A stretch of 64,000 nucleotides of DNA from Mycolicibacterium tusciae JS617 (lineage in GTDB: Bacteria > Actinomycetota > Actinomycetes > Mycobacteriales > Mycobacteriaceae): contig NZ_KI912270.1 of assembly GCF_000243415.2 (NCBI RefSeq), positions 6,219,837 through 6,283,836 of the forward strand, given 5' to 3'. The position numbers were made by a program, and so were the translations under genes. How positions within the stretch are numbered: position 1 is the stretch's first letter; each line of letters opens with the position of its first letter. A model generated the notes under the pieces. It made no database searches, had not been told where the DNA came from, and worked only from the letters and a program-made list of their open reading frames with translations. Positions 27,029 through 35,472 of the stretch are shown here, piece after piece.

Positions 27029-27466
27029 GTGTCAGCATCTACTCAGCCCGCCGTCGACGGGTGGTTCGCCACCGACGAATCGGGCGCCGCGTATCTGATC
27101 GGCAGCAAGTGCCATCTGTGCGGGACGTTCGTGTTCCCGCCGCGGGCCAACAACTGCCCCAATCCGGCCTGTGACGGCGACGAGTTGGCCCAGGTGCCGC
27201 TGTCGCGGCGAGGAACACTGTGGAGCTACACCGAAAACCGTTATGCCCCACCGCCTCCGTATCCGTCGCCGGACCCCTTCGAGCCGTTCGCCGTTGCCGC
27301 CGTCCAGCTGGCAGATGAAGGTGTGATCGTGTTGGGCAAGGTTGTCGAGGGCACCTTGGCGGCCGATTTGAAGGTCGGCATCGAAATGGAATTGACCACC
27401 ATGCCGCTGTTCGTCGACGACGACGGCGTCGAGCGCGTCGTGCACGCCTGGAGGATTGCCCAATGA
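27029..27466 (+). CDS. DUF35 zinc-ribbon/OB-fold protein, partner of thiolase (Rv1628c-like)
   Basis: 145 residues with a zinc ribbon (CHLCGTFVFPP, then CPNPAC: a CxxC and a CxxxxC pair, residues 28-48) followed by an OB fold. DUF35 proteins form complexes with SCP2-type thiolases or aldolases, as ChsH2 does with Ltp2 in steroid side-chain breakdown. GTG 27029 is the start. Its TGA overlaps the ATG of the thiolase gene (ATGA at 27463), a strong sign of a stoichiometric complex. Confidence 0.9.
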   Translation: MSASTQPAVDGWFATDESGAAYLIGSKCHLCGTFVFPPRANNCPNPACDGDELAQVPLSRRGTLWSYTENRYAPPPPYPSPDPFEPFAVAAVQLADEGVIVLGKVVEGTLAADLKVGIEMELTTMPLFVDDDGVERVVHAWRIAQ

Positions 27467-28662
27467 GTCCAGAACCGGTGTACATCCTGGGTGCGGGCAT
27501 GCACCCATGGGGCAAGTGGGGCCGTGACTTCACCGAGTACGGCGTCGTCGCCGCCCGTGCCGCCCTCGCGGAGGCAGGCCTGGACTGGCGCCAGATCCAG
27601 CTCGTCGCGGGCGCAGACACCATCCGCAACGGATATCCGGGGTTCGTCGCCGGGGCGACATTCGCGCAGAAGCTGGGCTGGAACGGGGTGCCCGTCACCT
27701 CGAGCTACGCGGCATGCGCCAGCGGCTCGCAGGCGCTGCAGAGCGCGCGCGCTCAGATCCTCGCGGGATTCTGCGACGTCGCATTGGTGATCGGTGCGGA
27801 CACCACGCCCAAGGGCTTTTTCGCCCCGGTGGGCGGCGAACGTAAGAACGACCCCGATTGGCAGCGGTTCCATCTGATCGGTGCGACGAACACGGTGTAC
27901 TTCGCGCTGCTGGCACGTCGGCGGATGGACCTCTACGGCGCCACGCTCGAGGATTTCGCCCAGGTTAAGGTCAAGAACGCCAAGCACGGGCTGGGCAATC
28001 CGAATGCCCGGTACCGCAAGGAAAGCTCGGTCGAGGATGTGCTGGCCAGCCCGGTGGTCTCCGATCCGCTTCGGCTGCTTGACATCTGCGCCACCTCCGA
28101 TGGCGCGGCCGCTCTGATCGTCGCCAGCAAGTCGTTCGCCGAGAAGCATCTCGGGTCGCTCGAGGGCGTGCCTTCGGTGCGTGCAGTGAGCCTCCAAACG
28201 CCGCAGTACCCTCAGCATCTGCCCGAATTGCCCGACATTGCAACGGATTCCACCGCGGCGATACCCGCACCCGACCGGGCATTCAAGGATCAGATCCTCG
28301 ACGCGGCCTACGCCGAAGCCGGCATCGGGCCCGAGGACTTGAGCCTCGCGGAGGTCTACGACCTGTCCACCGCGCTGGAGTTGGACTGGTACGAGCACCT
28401 CGGGCTGTGCGCCAAGGGTGAGGCCGAGAAACTGCTGCGCAGTGGGGCGACCACTATCGGCGGCAGGATCCCGGTCAACGCATCGGGCGGGCTGGCTTGC
28501 TTCGGCGAGGCCATTCCGGCGCAGGCGATCGCGCAGGTTTGTGAGCTCACCTGGCAGCTCAAGGGCCAGGCCACCGGCCGTCAGGTCGAAGGCGCCACGG
28601 TCGGCGTGACCGCCAACCAGGGACTGTTCGGACACGGCTCGTCGGTGGTCGTCGCGCGATAG
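27463..28662 (+). CDS. Thiolase-fold lipid-transfer protein (SCP2 type, Rv1627c-like)
   Basis: 399 residues of thiolase fold, with the nucleophile-type Cys in SYAACASGSQAL (about residue 88) and C-terminal NASGGLACFGEAIPAQA and NQGLFGHGSS. The GHPxGxxG motif of true thiolases is altered to CFGEAIPAQA, as in SCP2/Ltp members, which often do retro-aldol or Claisen chemistry on CoA esters rather than plain thiolysis. Paired with the DUF35 protein, it likely acts in lipid or steroid catabolism; the substrate is unknown. ATG 27463 is translationally coupled to the preceding gene. Confidence 0.9.
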   Translation: MSPEPVYILGAGMHPWGKWGRDFTEYGVVAARAALAEAGLDWRQIQLVAGADTIRNGYPGFVAGATFAQKLGWNGVPVTSSYAACASGSQALQSARAQILAGFCDVALVIGADTTPKGFFAPVGGERKNDPDWQRFHLIGATNTVYFALLARRRMDLYGATLEDFAQVKVKNAKHGLGNPNARYRKESSVEDVLASPVVSDPLRLLDICATSDGAAALIVASKSFAEKHLGSLEGVPSVRAVSLQTPQYPQHLPELPDIATDSTAAIPAPDRAFKDQILDAAYAEAGIGPEDLSLAEVYDLSTALELDWYEHLGLCAKGEAEKLLRSGATTIGGRIPVNASGGLACFGEAIPAQAIAQVCELTWQLKGQATGRQVEGATVGVTANQGLFGHGSSVVVAR

Positions 28663-28717
28663 CCCGGCTGTGCAGGCGAGCCCGGTGACGGCTCCCGGCC
28701 GGCGTTAACCTGAATCC

Positions 28718-29035
28718 GTGACCGTTCCCGAGGATTGCGTTCCCGACGCGTGCACCCTGCCGACGCCGGAACGCCCTCTGCGGGTTGCCGAGTTCGACGA
28801 ACTGTTCACCCGGGTCCTGCGGTCGGAGCGCGTACAACCGACACGGTTGCAGCTGTTGCTACCCGCCGACCTTTTACCCGCAGCGCGCGATCTCGCCCGG
28901 CGCGAGAGCCAATGCTGTTCGTTCTTCACATTCGAGTTCCATTCGGCTGAGGAGGAGGTCCTGATGCGCATCGAGGTCCCAGCCGCGCACGTCGATGTGC
29001 TCGACGCGTTCGAGGCGCGCGCCGCGGCCAGATGA
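28718..29035 (+). CDS. Small Cys-containing hypothetical protein
   Basis: 105 residues from GTG 28718, with four Cys: two near the start (EDCVPDACTLP) and a vicinal pair in ESQCCSFFTFEF (about residue 67). The vicinal pair suggests metal or redox chemistry. Similar small proteins with a CCSFF element occur in actinobacteria, but I know no assigned function. The stop overlaps the ATG of the DUF167 gene (ATGA at 29032), so the two are coupled. Confidence 0.75.
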   Translation: MTVPEDCVPDACTLPTPERPLRVAEFDELFTRVLRSERVQPTRLQLLLPADLLPAARDLARRESQCCSFFTFEFHSAEEEVLMRIEVPAAHVDVLDAFEARAAAR

Positions 29036-29259
29036 GCGAGACGATCGTCGTTCGGGTGAAACCCGGTAGCCGGAAGGGGCCGCTCGTCGAGGCCACGGAC
29101 AACGGAGAGCTGACGATCCATGTCCAGGAGCGAGCCGTCGACGGCAAGGCGAACGAGGCCGTCGTCAAACTGCTGGCCAAGCATCTGGGAGTGCCGCGCA
29201 GCCGGGTGGCCCTGGTATCGGGTGCGACGTCACGGGTCAAACGGTTTCGCGCCGACTGA
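29032..29259 (+). CDS. DUF167 (YggU-family) protein
   Basis: 75 residues matching the YggU family across its length: RVKPGSRKGP at the start, the hallmark VDGKANEAVVKLLAKHL in the middle, and a GATSRVKRFR end. The family has a small alpha/beta fold of unknown role, conserved in all domains of life. ATG 29032 overlaps the previous stop; the gene is convergent with livF 23 bp downstream. Confidence 0.92.
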   Translation: MSETIVVRVKPGSRKGPLVEATDNGELTIHVQERAVDGKANEAVVKLLAKHLGVPRSRVALVSGATSRVKRFRAD

Positions 29260-29282
29260 GACGATTCGGCGGGCGAACCGCT

Positions 29283-30050
29283 CTAGGCGACACCGAGGTA
29301 GGCGGCACGAATACTGTCATCGGCCAACAGTCCTCGCGCATTACCCTCACGGGTGACCTCACCGGTCTCCAGGATGTAGGCACGGTCGCTTCGGCTCAAC
29401 GCCTGTTGCGCGTTCTGCTCCACCAGCAACACCGTGGTGCCGCCGGCGTTGATCTCGGCGATGATTTTGAAGATCTGCGATATGACCATCGGCGCCAAGC
29501 CCATGGACGGCTCGTCGAGCAGCAGGACTCGTGGCCGAGCCATCAGCGCACGGCCGATCGCCAGCATCTGCTGCTCACCACCCGACAGAGTGCCCCCGAC
29601 CTGGCTGCGCCGTTCCGCGAGCCGCGGGAACGTCTCAAGAATCCAGTCAAGCCGTTGCTTGTGTTCGGCCTTGGAGCTGAACTTCCTTCCGTAGCAGCCC
29701 ATTTCGAGGTTCTCGATCACCGTCATACCCGGAAACACACCGCGACCCTCCGGCGCCTGCACCAAGCCTTGCGTGGCCCGCTGGTGGGCCTTGACCCTGG
29801 AGATGTCGGCACCCTCGAACCACACCGACCCCGACGTCAACGGCAGCAGACCCGAGATCGCGCGCATCGTCGTCGTCTTGCCCGCGCCGTTGGAGCCCAG
29901 CAGCGTCACCAGCTCGCCCTCACGCACCTGCAGCGAAATGCCGTGCAGCGCACGGATCCGTCCGTACTGCACGACGAGGTCGCGCACCTCGAGCAGTATC
30001 GGCTTGTCCTCATGCTTGTCGTCATGCTTGTCGTCATTGGCTGTCGTCAT
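29283..30050 (-). CDS. livF: Branched-chain amino-acid ABC transporter ATPase LivF
   Basis: 255 residues with Walker A GSNGAGKTT, signature LSGGEQQMLAIGRAL and Walker B VLLLDEPS, followed by the H-loop region. It is the second ATPase of a LivKHMGF importer and the last gene of the cluster. The N-terminus carries a short run alternating Asp, Lys and His (DDKHDDKHEDK) before the domain. ATG 30050 lies inside the end of livG (17-bp overlap), so translation is coupled. Confidence 0.93.
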   Translation of the reverse strand: MTTANDDKHDDKHEDKPILLEVRDLVVQYGRIRALHGISLQVREGELVTLLGSNGAGKTTTMRAISGLLPLTSGSVWFEGADISRVKAHQRATQGLVQAPEGRGVFPGMTVIENLEMGCYGRKFSSKAEHKQRLDWILETFPRLAERRSQVGGTLSGGEQQMLAIGRALMARPRVLLLDEPSMGLAPMVISQIFKIIAEINAGGTTVLLVEQNAQQALSRSDRAYILETGEVTREGNARGLLADDSIRAAYLGVA

Positions 30051-30861
30051 CGGGCACTCCCAAATACGCCGCGATGACCTTGGGGTCCTCGCGAATGTCG
30101 GCCGGCAGGCCGTCGGCGATCTTGCGACCGAACTCCAGCACGACGATTCGGTCCGTCACTCCCATGACCAGCCGCATGTCGTGCTCGATCAGCAACACCG
30201 TGTAGCCGTCGTCTCGGATCTTCTGAATCAGCTCGATCAACGCGGCCTTCTCGCGTGGGTTGAATCCTGCGGCAGGCTCGTCGAGGCACAGCAGCTTCGG
30301 CTCGGTGGCGAGCGCGCGGGCAATTTCCAGCCGCCGCTGATCGCCGTAGGGCAGATTCTTCGCCTTCTCCTCGCCGCGATGAGCGATCCCCACGAAATGC
30401 AGTAGGGCCGCCGAACGTTCGATTGCCGACTTCTCCTCCCTGCGGTGGCGTGGAGTGCGCACGAGCGCACCCGGCACCGACGTGAAATGCCGCGCATCCG
30501 TGCCGACCATGACGTTTTCCAGCGCGGTCATCTCGCCCCACAGCCGGATGTTCTGGAAGGTGCGGGCGATACCGCGACGGGTGATCCGGTGACGTTTGAT
30601 ACGGCCCAACGGGGCGCCGTCGAACGTCACCGTGCCGGACGTGGGCCGGTACACCCCGGTGATGGCGTTGAAGCACGTCGTCTTGCCGGCGCCGTTCGGA
30701 CCGATCATGCCGAGGATCTCGCCGCGCCGAATGTCGAACGTGACCGAGTCCAGTGCGGTGAGACCGCCGAACTTGACGGTCAGATCCTTTGTCTGCAGCA
30801 GTGTTTCGCCTTCGGCCACCTCGATCTCGCGGTGGACACCTGCCAGCTCCTCGATACTCAT
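30034..30861 (-). CDS. livG: Branched-chain amino-acid ABC transporter ATPase LivG
   Basis: 275 residues with Walker A GPNGAGKTT, the LivG-type signature LPYGDQRRLEIARAL, Walker B LLCLDEPAAG and a C-terminal KVIAAYLG typical of LivG. ATG 30861 overlaps the livM stop as ATGA. A much longer open frame to 31308 is a shadow of livM and was not used. It forms a heterodimer with LivF to drive uptake. Confidence 0.93.
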   Translation of the reverse strand: MSIEELAGVHREIEVAEGETLLQTKDLTVKFGGLTALDSVTFDIRRGEILGMIGPNGAGKTTCFNAITGVYRPTSGTVTFDGAPLGRIKRHRITRRGIARTFQNIRLWGEMTALENVMVGTDARHFTSVPGALVRTPRHRREEKSAIERSAALLHFVGIAHRGEEKAKNLPYGDQRRLEIARALATEPKLLCLDEPAAGFNPREKAALIELIQKIRDDGYTVLLIEHDMRLVMGVTDRIVVLEFGRKIADGLPADIREDPKVIAAYLGVPDDDSQ

Positions 30862-32048
30862 TTCGCCGACTCCTTCTCCGGCGACCGCAGGTGATCGCGG
30901 GCGGCCTTGCCGTAGGCGAGTAGCTGCTGGCGCGCCGGGAACAGGCCCTGGGGCCGGAAGATCATCAGCACCACGAGCGCCATCCCGAAGAACAGGTACT
31001 TGAGGTCGCCGAGGTTGATCCCGAGCAACTCCACCCCCAGCAGGCGGTTGGGCAGGTAGACGATGATGAACGCGCCGAACACCACGCCCAGCTTGTTGCC
31101 CTGCCCGCCGAGCACCACAGCGCAGAGAAACAGCATCGAGTTGATGATGTTGAACGTCGGCGGTGCGACGAACTGCACCTGGCCGGCATAGAGCGCGCCG
31201 GACAACCCGCCGATGGCCGCGCCGATCACGAACGCCCACAGCTTGAACTTGAACGTGTTGACGCCCATCACTTCTGCGGCGTCCTCGTCTTCGCGGATGG
31301 CCACCCACGCCCGTCCGACTCGGCTGCGCTCCAGGTTACCGACGAACAGCAGGATGATCACGATCATCACGATGCCCAGCCAGAACCACCAGGTGCCGTA
31401 GTTGGAATCGCCCATCGAATTCCCGCTGGAGAAAACGCCCTCGGGCAACCGGTCGGTCTGCCCCACCCGCGGATAGGCGACCTCGTTGAGGCCGCGGGGG
31501 CCGTTGGTGACGTCCGACAGGTTGTCGGCCAGCAGTCGGATGATCTCTCCGAACCCCAGCGTGACGATGGCCAGGTAGTCGCCGCGAAGTCGCAGTGTCG
31601 GTGAACCCAGGATCAGCCCGCTCAACGCGGTGATCGCCATCGCGAGCGGCACGCATGCCAGCCACGCCCAGTCCTCGCTGAACCAACCACCGGGGCCCAC
31701 CTTGTTCCACGGGCTGTTCGGGCTGGTCAGCAGCGCGACCGTGTACGCACCGACGGCGTAGAAACCGACGTAGCCGAGGTCCAGCAGACCGGTCTGACCG
31801 ACCACGACGTTAAGGCCGATCGCGATGATCGCGACCATCGCGAACTGGGCCATCGTGCCGCCGAAGCTGATGTTCGGCGTGTTCAGAAACGGCGGCGGGT
31901 ACAACGGCAGCAGGGCCAACAACCCGAAACCGATGACGCCGAAACCCCACTTCTGTACCCGGGACAGCCGATCCCACCACTGACGCAGCCCGTCGCCGGG
32001 CGCCATCAACTTCTCGGAGAGACTCTTCGGCTTCTCGCTGGGGCTCAT
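30858..32048 (-). CDS. livM: Branched-chain amino-acid ABC transporter permease LivM
   Basis: 396 residues. After a cytosolic N-terminus of about 35 residues come roughly ten membrane helices. LivM landmarks are GQTGLLDLGYVGFYAVGAY, LRGDYLAIVTLGFGEIIRL and the EEA-like loop REDEDAAEVMGVN that docks the ATPases. ATG 32048 overlaps the livH stop by four bases. Confidence 0.93.
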   Translation of the reverse strand: MSPSEKPKSLSEKLMAPGDGLRQWWDRLSRVQKWGFGVIGFGLLALLPLYPPPFLNTPNISFGGTMAQFAMVAIIAIGLNVVVGQTGLLDLGYVGFYAVGAYTVALLTSPNSPWNKVGPGGWFSEDWAWLACVPLAMAITALSGLILGSPTLRLRGDYLAIVTLGFGEIIRLLADNLSDVTNGPRGLNEVAYPRVGQTDRLPEGVFSSGNSMGDSNYGTWWFWLGIVMIVIILLFVGNLERSRVGRAWVAIREDEDAAEVMGVNTFKFKLWAFVIGAAIGGLSGALYAGQVQFVAPPTFNIINSMLFLCAVVLGGQGNKLGVVFGAFIIVYLPNRLLGVELLGINLGDLKYLFFGMALVVLMIFRPQGLFPARQQLLAYGKAARDHLRSPEKESAK

Positions 32049-33091
32049 GCTCTTGCCTTCCCAAGGCTTTCACCGAGTATTCCGGTCGGCCGGATCAGCA
32101 GCACCAGAACCAGGAGTACGAACGCGACCACGTCGCGCCACTGGGTGCCGAACACCGCCTGCCCGTAGTTCTCCATGATTCCGAGCAGCAGGCCACCGAG
32201 AAGTGCCCCACGCAGGTTGCCGATGCCACCGAGCACCGCCGCCGAGAACGCCTTGATACCAAGAAGGAAGCCGCCGGAGTAGATGATGCCCTGGGGCACC
32301 TTGAGCGTGTAGAGCAGCGCGGCCGCGCCGGCCAGCAGGCCACCGAGCAGGAACGTCGTCATGATGATGCGCTCACGCGAGACGCCCATCAGCGTGGCCG
32401 TGGTGGGGTCCTGAGCCACCGCACGGATACCCCGGCCGAACTTGGTCCGGTTGAGCGCCATATCCGTCAGCAAGGCGAAGATCAGCGCGGAAGCCACGAT
32501 CACCAACGTGACGTTGGAGACGGTCGCACCGAAGATCGTGAACTGGGTCTTGGGCTGCATCAAGATGATCGGCTGCTGGGCGTTGCTACCTCCGTAGCCC
32601 TTCAGCAGCTTCGGCAGTACGAAGTGCACGAACTCCTGCAGCACGAATGACATGCCGATCGCCGTGATCAGGAACGTCAACGAGCGCGCCCCGCGTTTTC
32701 GCAGTGGCCGATAAGCGATGAACTCCAACCCGACCGCCGCAGAACCCGACACCAGCATCGCGAAAAGCATTGCGACGCCGAGATACAGCACCGTCAGCGG
32801 GACGCCCTTTTCATAGTCGTTGCCGCTCGGGGTGAAGCCCAAGATGACGTCGAGGCAGAAGTAGGCGCCGAACATGCCGAGCATGAAGATCTCGGAATGC
32901 GCGAAGTTGATCAGCCGCAACACACCGAACACCAGCGTGTACCCGACCGCTACCAAAGCATAGATCGCGCCCCACGACAGACCATCGATCGTCAACTGCC
33001 AGAAGCCGTTTCGCAGGCCTTCGAGGTTGAAGTTGATGTTCGCGGCCAGGCAGGCGTACTCAGCCCCGTGATCCAGGCACTGGTGAATCAT
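32045..33091 (-). CDS. livH: Branched-chain amino-acid ABC transporter permease LivH
   Basis: 348 residues with about eight helices. Landmarks are LSWGAIYALVAVGYTLVFGV, LINFAHSEIFMLG and the ATPase-docking loop IRAVAQDPTTATLMGV. ATG 33091 is preceded by AAGGAG. It is separated from livK by 83 bp holding a hairpin, so the membrane genes may be expressed at a lower level than the binding protein. Confidence 0.93.
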   Translation of the reverse strand: MIHQCLDHGAEYACLAANINFNLEGLRNGFWQLTIDGLSWGAIYALVAVGYTLVFGVLRLINFAHSEIFMLGMFGAYFCLDVILGFTPSGNDYEKGVPLTVLYLGVAMLFAMLVSGSAAVGLEFIAYRPLRKRGARSLTFLITAIGMSFVLQEFVHFVLPKLLKGYGGSNAQQPIILMQPKTQFTIFGATVSNVTLVIVASALIFALLTDMALNRTKFGRGIRAVAQDPTTATLMGVSRERIIMTTFLLGGLLAGAAALLYTLKVPQGIIYSGGFLLGIKAFSAAVLGGIGNLRGALLGGLLLGIMENYGQAVFGTQWRDVVAFVLLVLVLLIRPTGILGESLGKARA

Positions 33092-33126
33092 CCGGCGGCG
33101 GCTCCTTGCAAAATCACTGTACTCAC

Positions 33127-33164
33127 GAGAACGCGCCCGAGCCGTGAGGTCTCGGACGCGTCTC
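33127..33164 (-). terminator. Intercistronic hairpin between livK and livH
   Basis: GAGAACGCGCCCGAG (33127-33141) and CTCGGACGCGTCTC (33151-33164) pair with one irregularity around a 9-base loop. No T-run follows on the minus strand. It probably acts as a partial terminator or as a 3' mRNA stabiliser for livK. Confidence 0.6.
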
Positions 33165-33174
33165 GATCAGCTTC

Positions 33175-34392
33175 CTACTGGACCTTGTAGATCCAGATCA
33201 GGCTGGTGGTCAGCTCCCCGGTTGGTGTCCACTGATACTGACGCGCCACACCCTGACCGTTGTAGTTGCGGACGAACTCGAGCAGCGCCGGGCGGGTGAT
33301 TGCGCCGGAGTCGATGCCCTTCAGCAGGATCGTGCCGAGGTCGTAGCCTTCCGCGCTGTAAGTCCCGGCCTCTTGATTGAACTTCTTGGAGTACTCCTCG
33401 GCGAAGCTGCCGGTCGCCGGGCCGCACGGGCAGGACAGAATCGCGCCCTGCGACGATTCACCGGCCTGCTGAACGAACTGAGGATCCTTGGTGCCGTCGG
33501 CGCTGACGAAGACGCCCTCGAAGCCACCGTCCTTGAGCTGCTGGACGAACGGCGCCGCCTCGGCGTAGTAACCGGCGAAGAACACCGAGTCAGGACTGGC
33601 GCCCTTGATCTGGGTGACTGCGGCAGAGAAGTCCTTGTCGCCCTTCTTCACCGAGATATTGCAGGCCGCGTCGGCGACCGGACCGAGCGTCTCGCGCACC
33701 GCCTGCGCGAGCCCGAGACCGTAGTCGGTGCTGTCGTCGACCACGCAAATCTTCTTCTGCTGCAGCGTGTTCTTCAGGTAATTGGCGACCGACGGCCCCT
33801 GCACGCCGTCGTTACCCAGACCGCGGAAGAAGGTCCGCCAGCCGTTTTCCGACAACGTGACGTTGGTGGCCGACGCGGTGGCCGCAACGAGGCCGGCCTG
33901 GTTGAACACGTCGCCGGTGGCGTTCGTTTCGCCGGAGAAGGCTGGTCCGATCAGGCCGATGGTGAACGCGTCGTTGATGATCTGCGGCGCGATCTGGGTG
34001 GCCTTCTGCGGGTCGCCCTCGGTGTCGAAGGTCTTCAGCTGAACCTGGCACCCAGGGTTGGCGGCGTTGTGCTGGTCGACGGCCAGCTGGATGCCATTCT
34101 TGATGTTGATGCCCAGCGCGGCGTCGGGCCCATTGAGCGCGCCGGCCATGGCCAGGGACACCGGTGGACACTGCGCGTTGCCGTCGCCGGCGGGATTGGC
34201 GGCCGTCTCTTCTGCGGGAGGTGGCACCTCGGCGCCGTTCTCGTCGATCTGGACCTGTTCGACGATCCTCAGCTCGGTCGCCGCCTCGCCGCCCTCACTG
34301 GGCTCGGATTGTTGTTGGCAGCCCGCTATGCCGAGCACAAGCAAGCTTGCGCTACCGATAGCAAATGCTTTCCGTGCCACGCTACCGCGCAC
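33175..34392 (-). CDS. livK: Branched-chain amino-acid ABC transporter substrate-binding lipoprotein
   Basis: 405 residues. The lipobox LGIAGC places the acylated Cys at about residue 25, so this is a membrane-anchored periplasmic binding protein, followed by a low-complexity linker and a type 1 periplasmic fold (SLAMAGALNGPDAALGINIKNG, IGPAFSGE, CVVDDSTDYGLGLA). Four further Cys could make disulfides. GTG 34392 follows a strong GGAGGTGA site. It is first of the liv cluster. Ligand specificity (Leu/Ile/Val or another amide) is not readable from sequence. Confidence 0.92.
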   Translation of the reverse strand: MRGSVARKAFAIGSASLLVLGIAGCQQQSEPSEGGEAATELRIVEQVQIDENGAEVPPPAEETAANPAGDGNAQCPPVSLAMAGALNGPDAALGINIKNGIQLAVDQHNAANPGCQVQLKTFDTEGDPQKATQIAPQIINDAFTIGLIGPAFSGETNATGDVFNQAGLVAATASATNVTLSENGWRTFFRGLGNDGVQGPSVANYLKNTLQQKKICVVDDSTDYGLGLAQAVRETLGPVADAACNISVKKGDKDFSAAVTQIKGASPDSVFFAGYYAEAAPFVQQLKDGGFEGVFVSADGTKDPQFVQQAGESSQGAILSCPCGPATGSFAEEYSKKFNQEAGTYSAEGYDLGTILLKGIDSGAITRPALLEFVRNYNGQGVARQYQWTPTGELTTSLIWIYKVQ

Positions 34393-34591
34393 GCTTCACC
34401 TCCGGGTCAGTGGTTTCGTCGGCGCCACCGCCCCTGCGCAGGTCGGCGAGGGCGGCGATGCTTCGGGACGACCATAGCCAACACATGGCGGTGGTGCGCC
34501 CTGTTCACAAAGGGACCGTGTCTATTCGGTGCGTGATCGAACCAAACTGCAGGGTCGGAAACGCACATTTAACGGTTGGCCGGGGGAATCG

Positions 34592-35224
34592 CTAGTTCGA
34601 CGGCGACGCGTCCTTGGGCGTGTCGAGGGTTTCCACGACCACCTCGGCGACCCGCTTCATCGTTGTCCGACGGTCCATGGCGGCGCGCTGAATCCACTTG
34701 AAAGCCTCGGGTTCAGACATCTGCTGCTTGGCCTGCAGCAAACCCTTGGCGCGCTCGACGAGCTTTCGGGTCTCCAGCCGGTCCGACAACTCGGCGACTT
34801 CCTGCTCGAGAGCGGCGATTTCGCCGAAACGGCTCACCGCCACTTCGATCGCGGGGATGAGGTCGTTGATGTTGAACGGCTTGACCAGGTACGCCATGGC
34901 GCCGGCATCGCGAGCCCGCTCGACAAGCTCGCGCTGGCTGAACGCGGTGAGGATGACGATCGGTGCGATCCGCTTGCCCGCGATCTCCGACGCCGCGTCG
35001 ATTCCGTCGCGACGCGGCATCTTCACGTCCATGATCACCAGGTCCGGCGTCAGACGTTCGGCAAGATCGACGGCCTCCTGCCCGTCGCCGGCCTCACCGA
35101 CGATCTCGTAGCCTTCCTCACGCAGCATTTCGGCCAAGTCCATCCGGATGAGCGCCTCGTCTTCGGCGATGAGAACGCGTCGCGGCTTCTCATCGCCGGT
35201 CGATGCCTCAGGAGCAGCTGCCAT
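34592..35224 (-). CDS. pdtaR: ANTAR response regulator PdtaR
   Basis: PdtaR is the partner of the PdtaS histidine kinase and acts by ANTAR-mediated transcription antitermination. The 210-residue protein has a receiver domain (RVLIAEDEALIRMDLAEML, phospho-Asp in LVIMDVKMPRRDG, LTAFS, LVKPF) and a C-terminal ANTAR domain (LETRKLVERAKGLLQAK, DAFKWIQRAAMD-type end). It matches my recollection of Rv1626 closely. ATG 35224 gives a comparable length; upstream in-frame ATGs at 35233 and 35272 are possible. No pdtaS is in the window, as expected for mycobacteria. Confidence 0.96.
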   Translation of the reverse strand: MAAAPEASTGDEKPRRVLIAEDEALIRMDLAEMLREEGYEIVGEAGDGQEAVDLAERLTPDLVIMDVKMPRRDGIDAASEIAGKRIAPIVILTAFSQRELVERARDAGAMAYLVKPFNINDLIPAIEVAVSRFGEIAALEQEVAELSDRLETRKLVERAKGLLQAKQQMSEPEAFKWIQRAAMDRRTTMKRVAEVVVETLDTPKDASPSN

Positions 35225-35312
35225 GGGACACATTGTGGCGGTAGCGGCCGCGATCAGCGACCTCGGGGGCATCCTTTATGGTTGAAAGCCGCTGCATTGT
35301 CGACGCGCGAAC

Positions 35313-35386
35313 GCCCTCGTATCCCAATTGGCAGAGGAAACGGATTCAAAACCCGTCCAGTGTGAGTTCGAGTCTCACCGAGGGCA
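35313..35386 (+). tRNA. tRNA-Leu (anticodon CAA) with a short variable loop
   Basis: Acceptor GCCCTCG pairs with CGAGGGC; the T arm is GTGAG TTCGAGT CTCAC; the anticodon loop TTCAAAA gives CAA, a Leu anticodon; the discriminator is A, as in Leu tRNAs. Total 74 nt, no encoded CCA. The variable region is only about five bases (CCAGT), whereas bacterial tRNA-Leu normally has a long variable arm. The last pair of the anticodon stem is an A-C mismatch. Confidence 0.9.
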
Positions 35387-35427
35387 CTGCGACAGGACCC
35401 ACGCGTGGACCGCTTCAGTTGCGCAGC

Positions 35428-35461
35428 CCTGCTGCGGACCACCGTGGTGGTCCGCAGCAGG
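35428..35461. terminator. Near-perfect palindromic hairpin, probable bidirectional terminator
   Basis: Sixteen bases (CCTGCTGCGGACCACC) are followed by GT and their exact complement. It lies between tRNA-Leu (plus) and the small minus-strand gene at 35473, so it can serve both. There is no T-run on either side, which is common for mycobacterial terminators. Confidence 0.75.
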
Positions 35462-35472
35462 CACCCCTCGTC

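Noticed and set aside
30862..31308. Upstream extension of livG to 31308
   Set aside because: It overlaps livM out of frame and encodes low-complexity Arg/Gly sequence; livG starts at ATG 30861.
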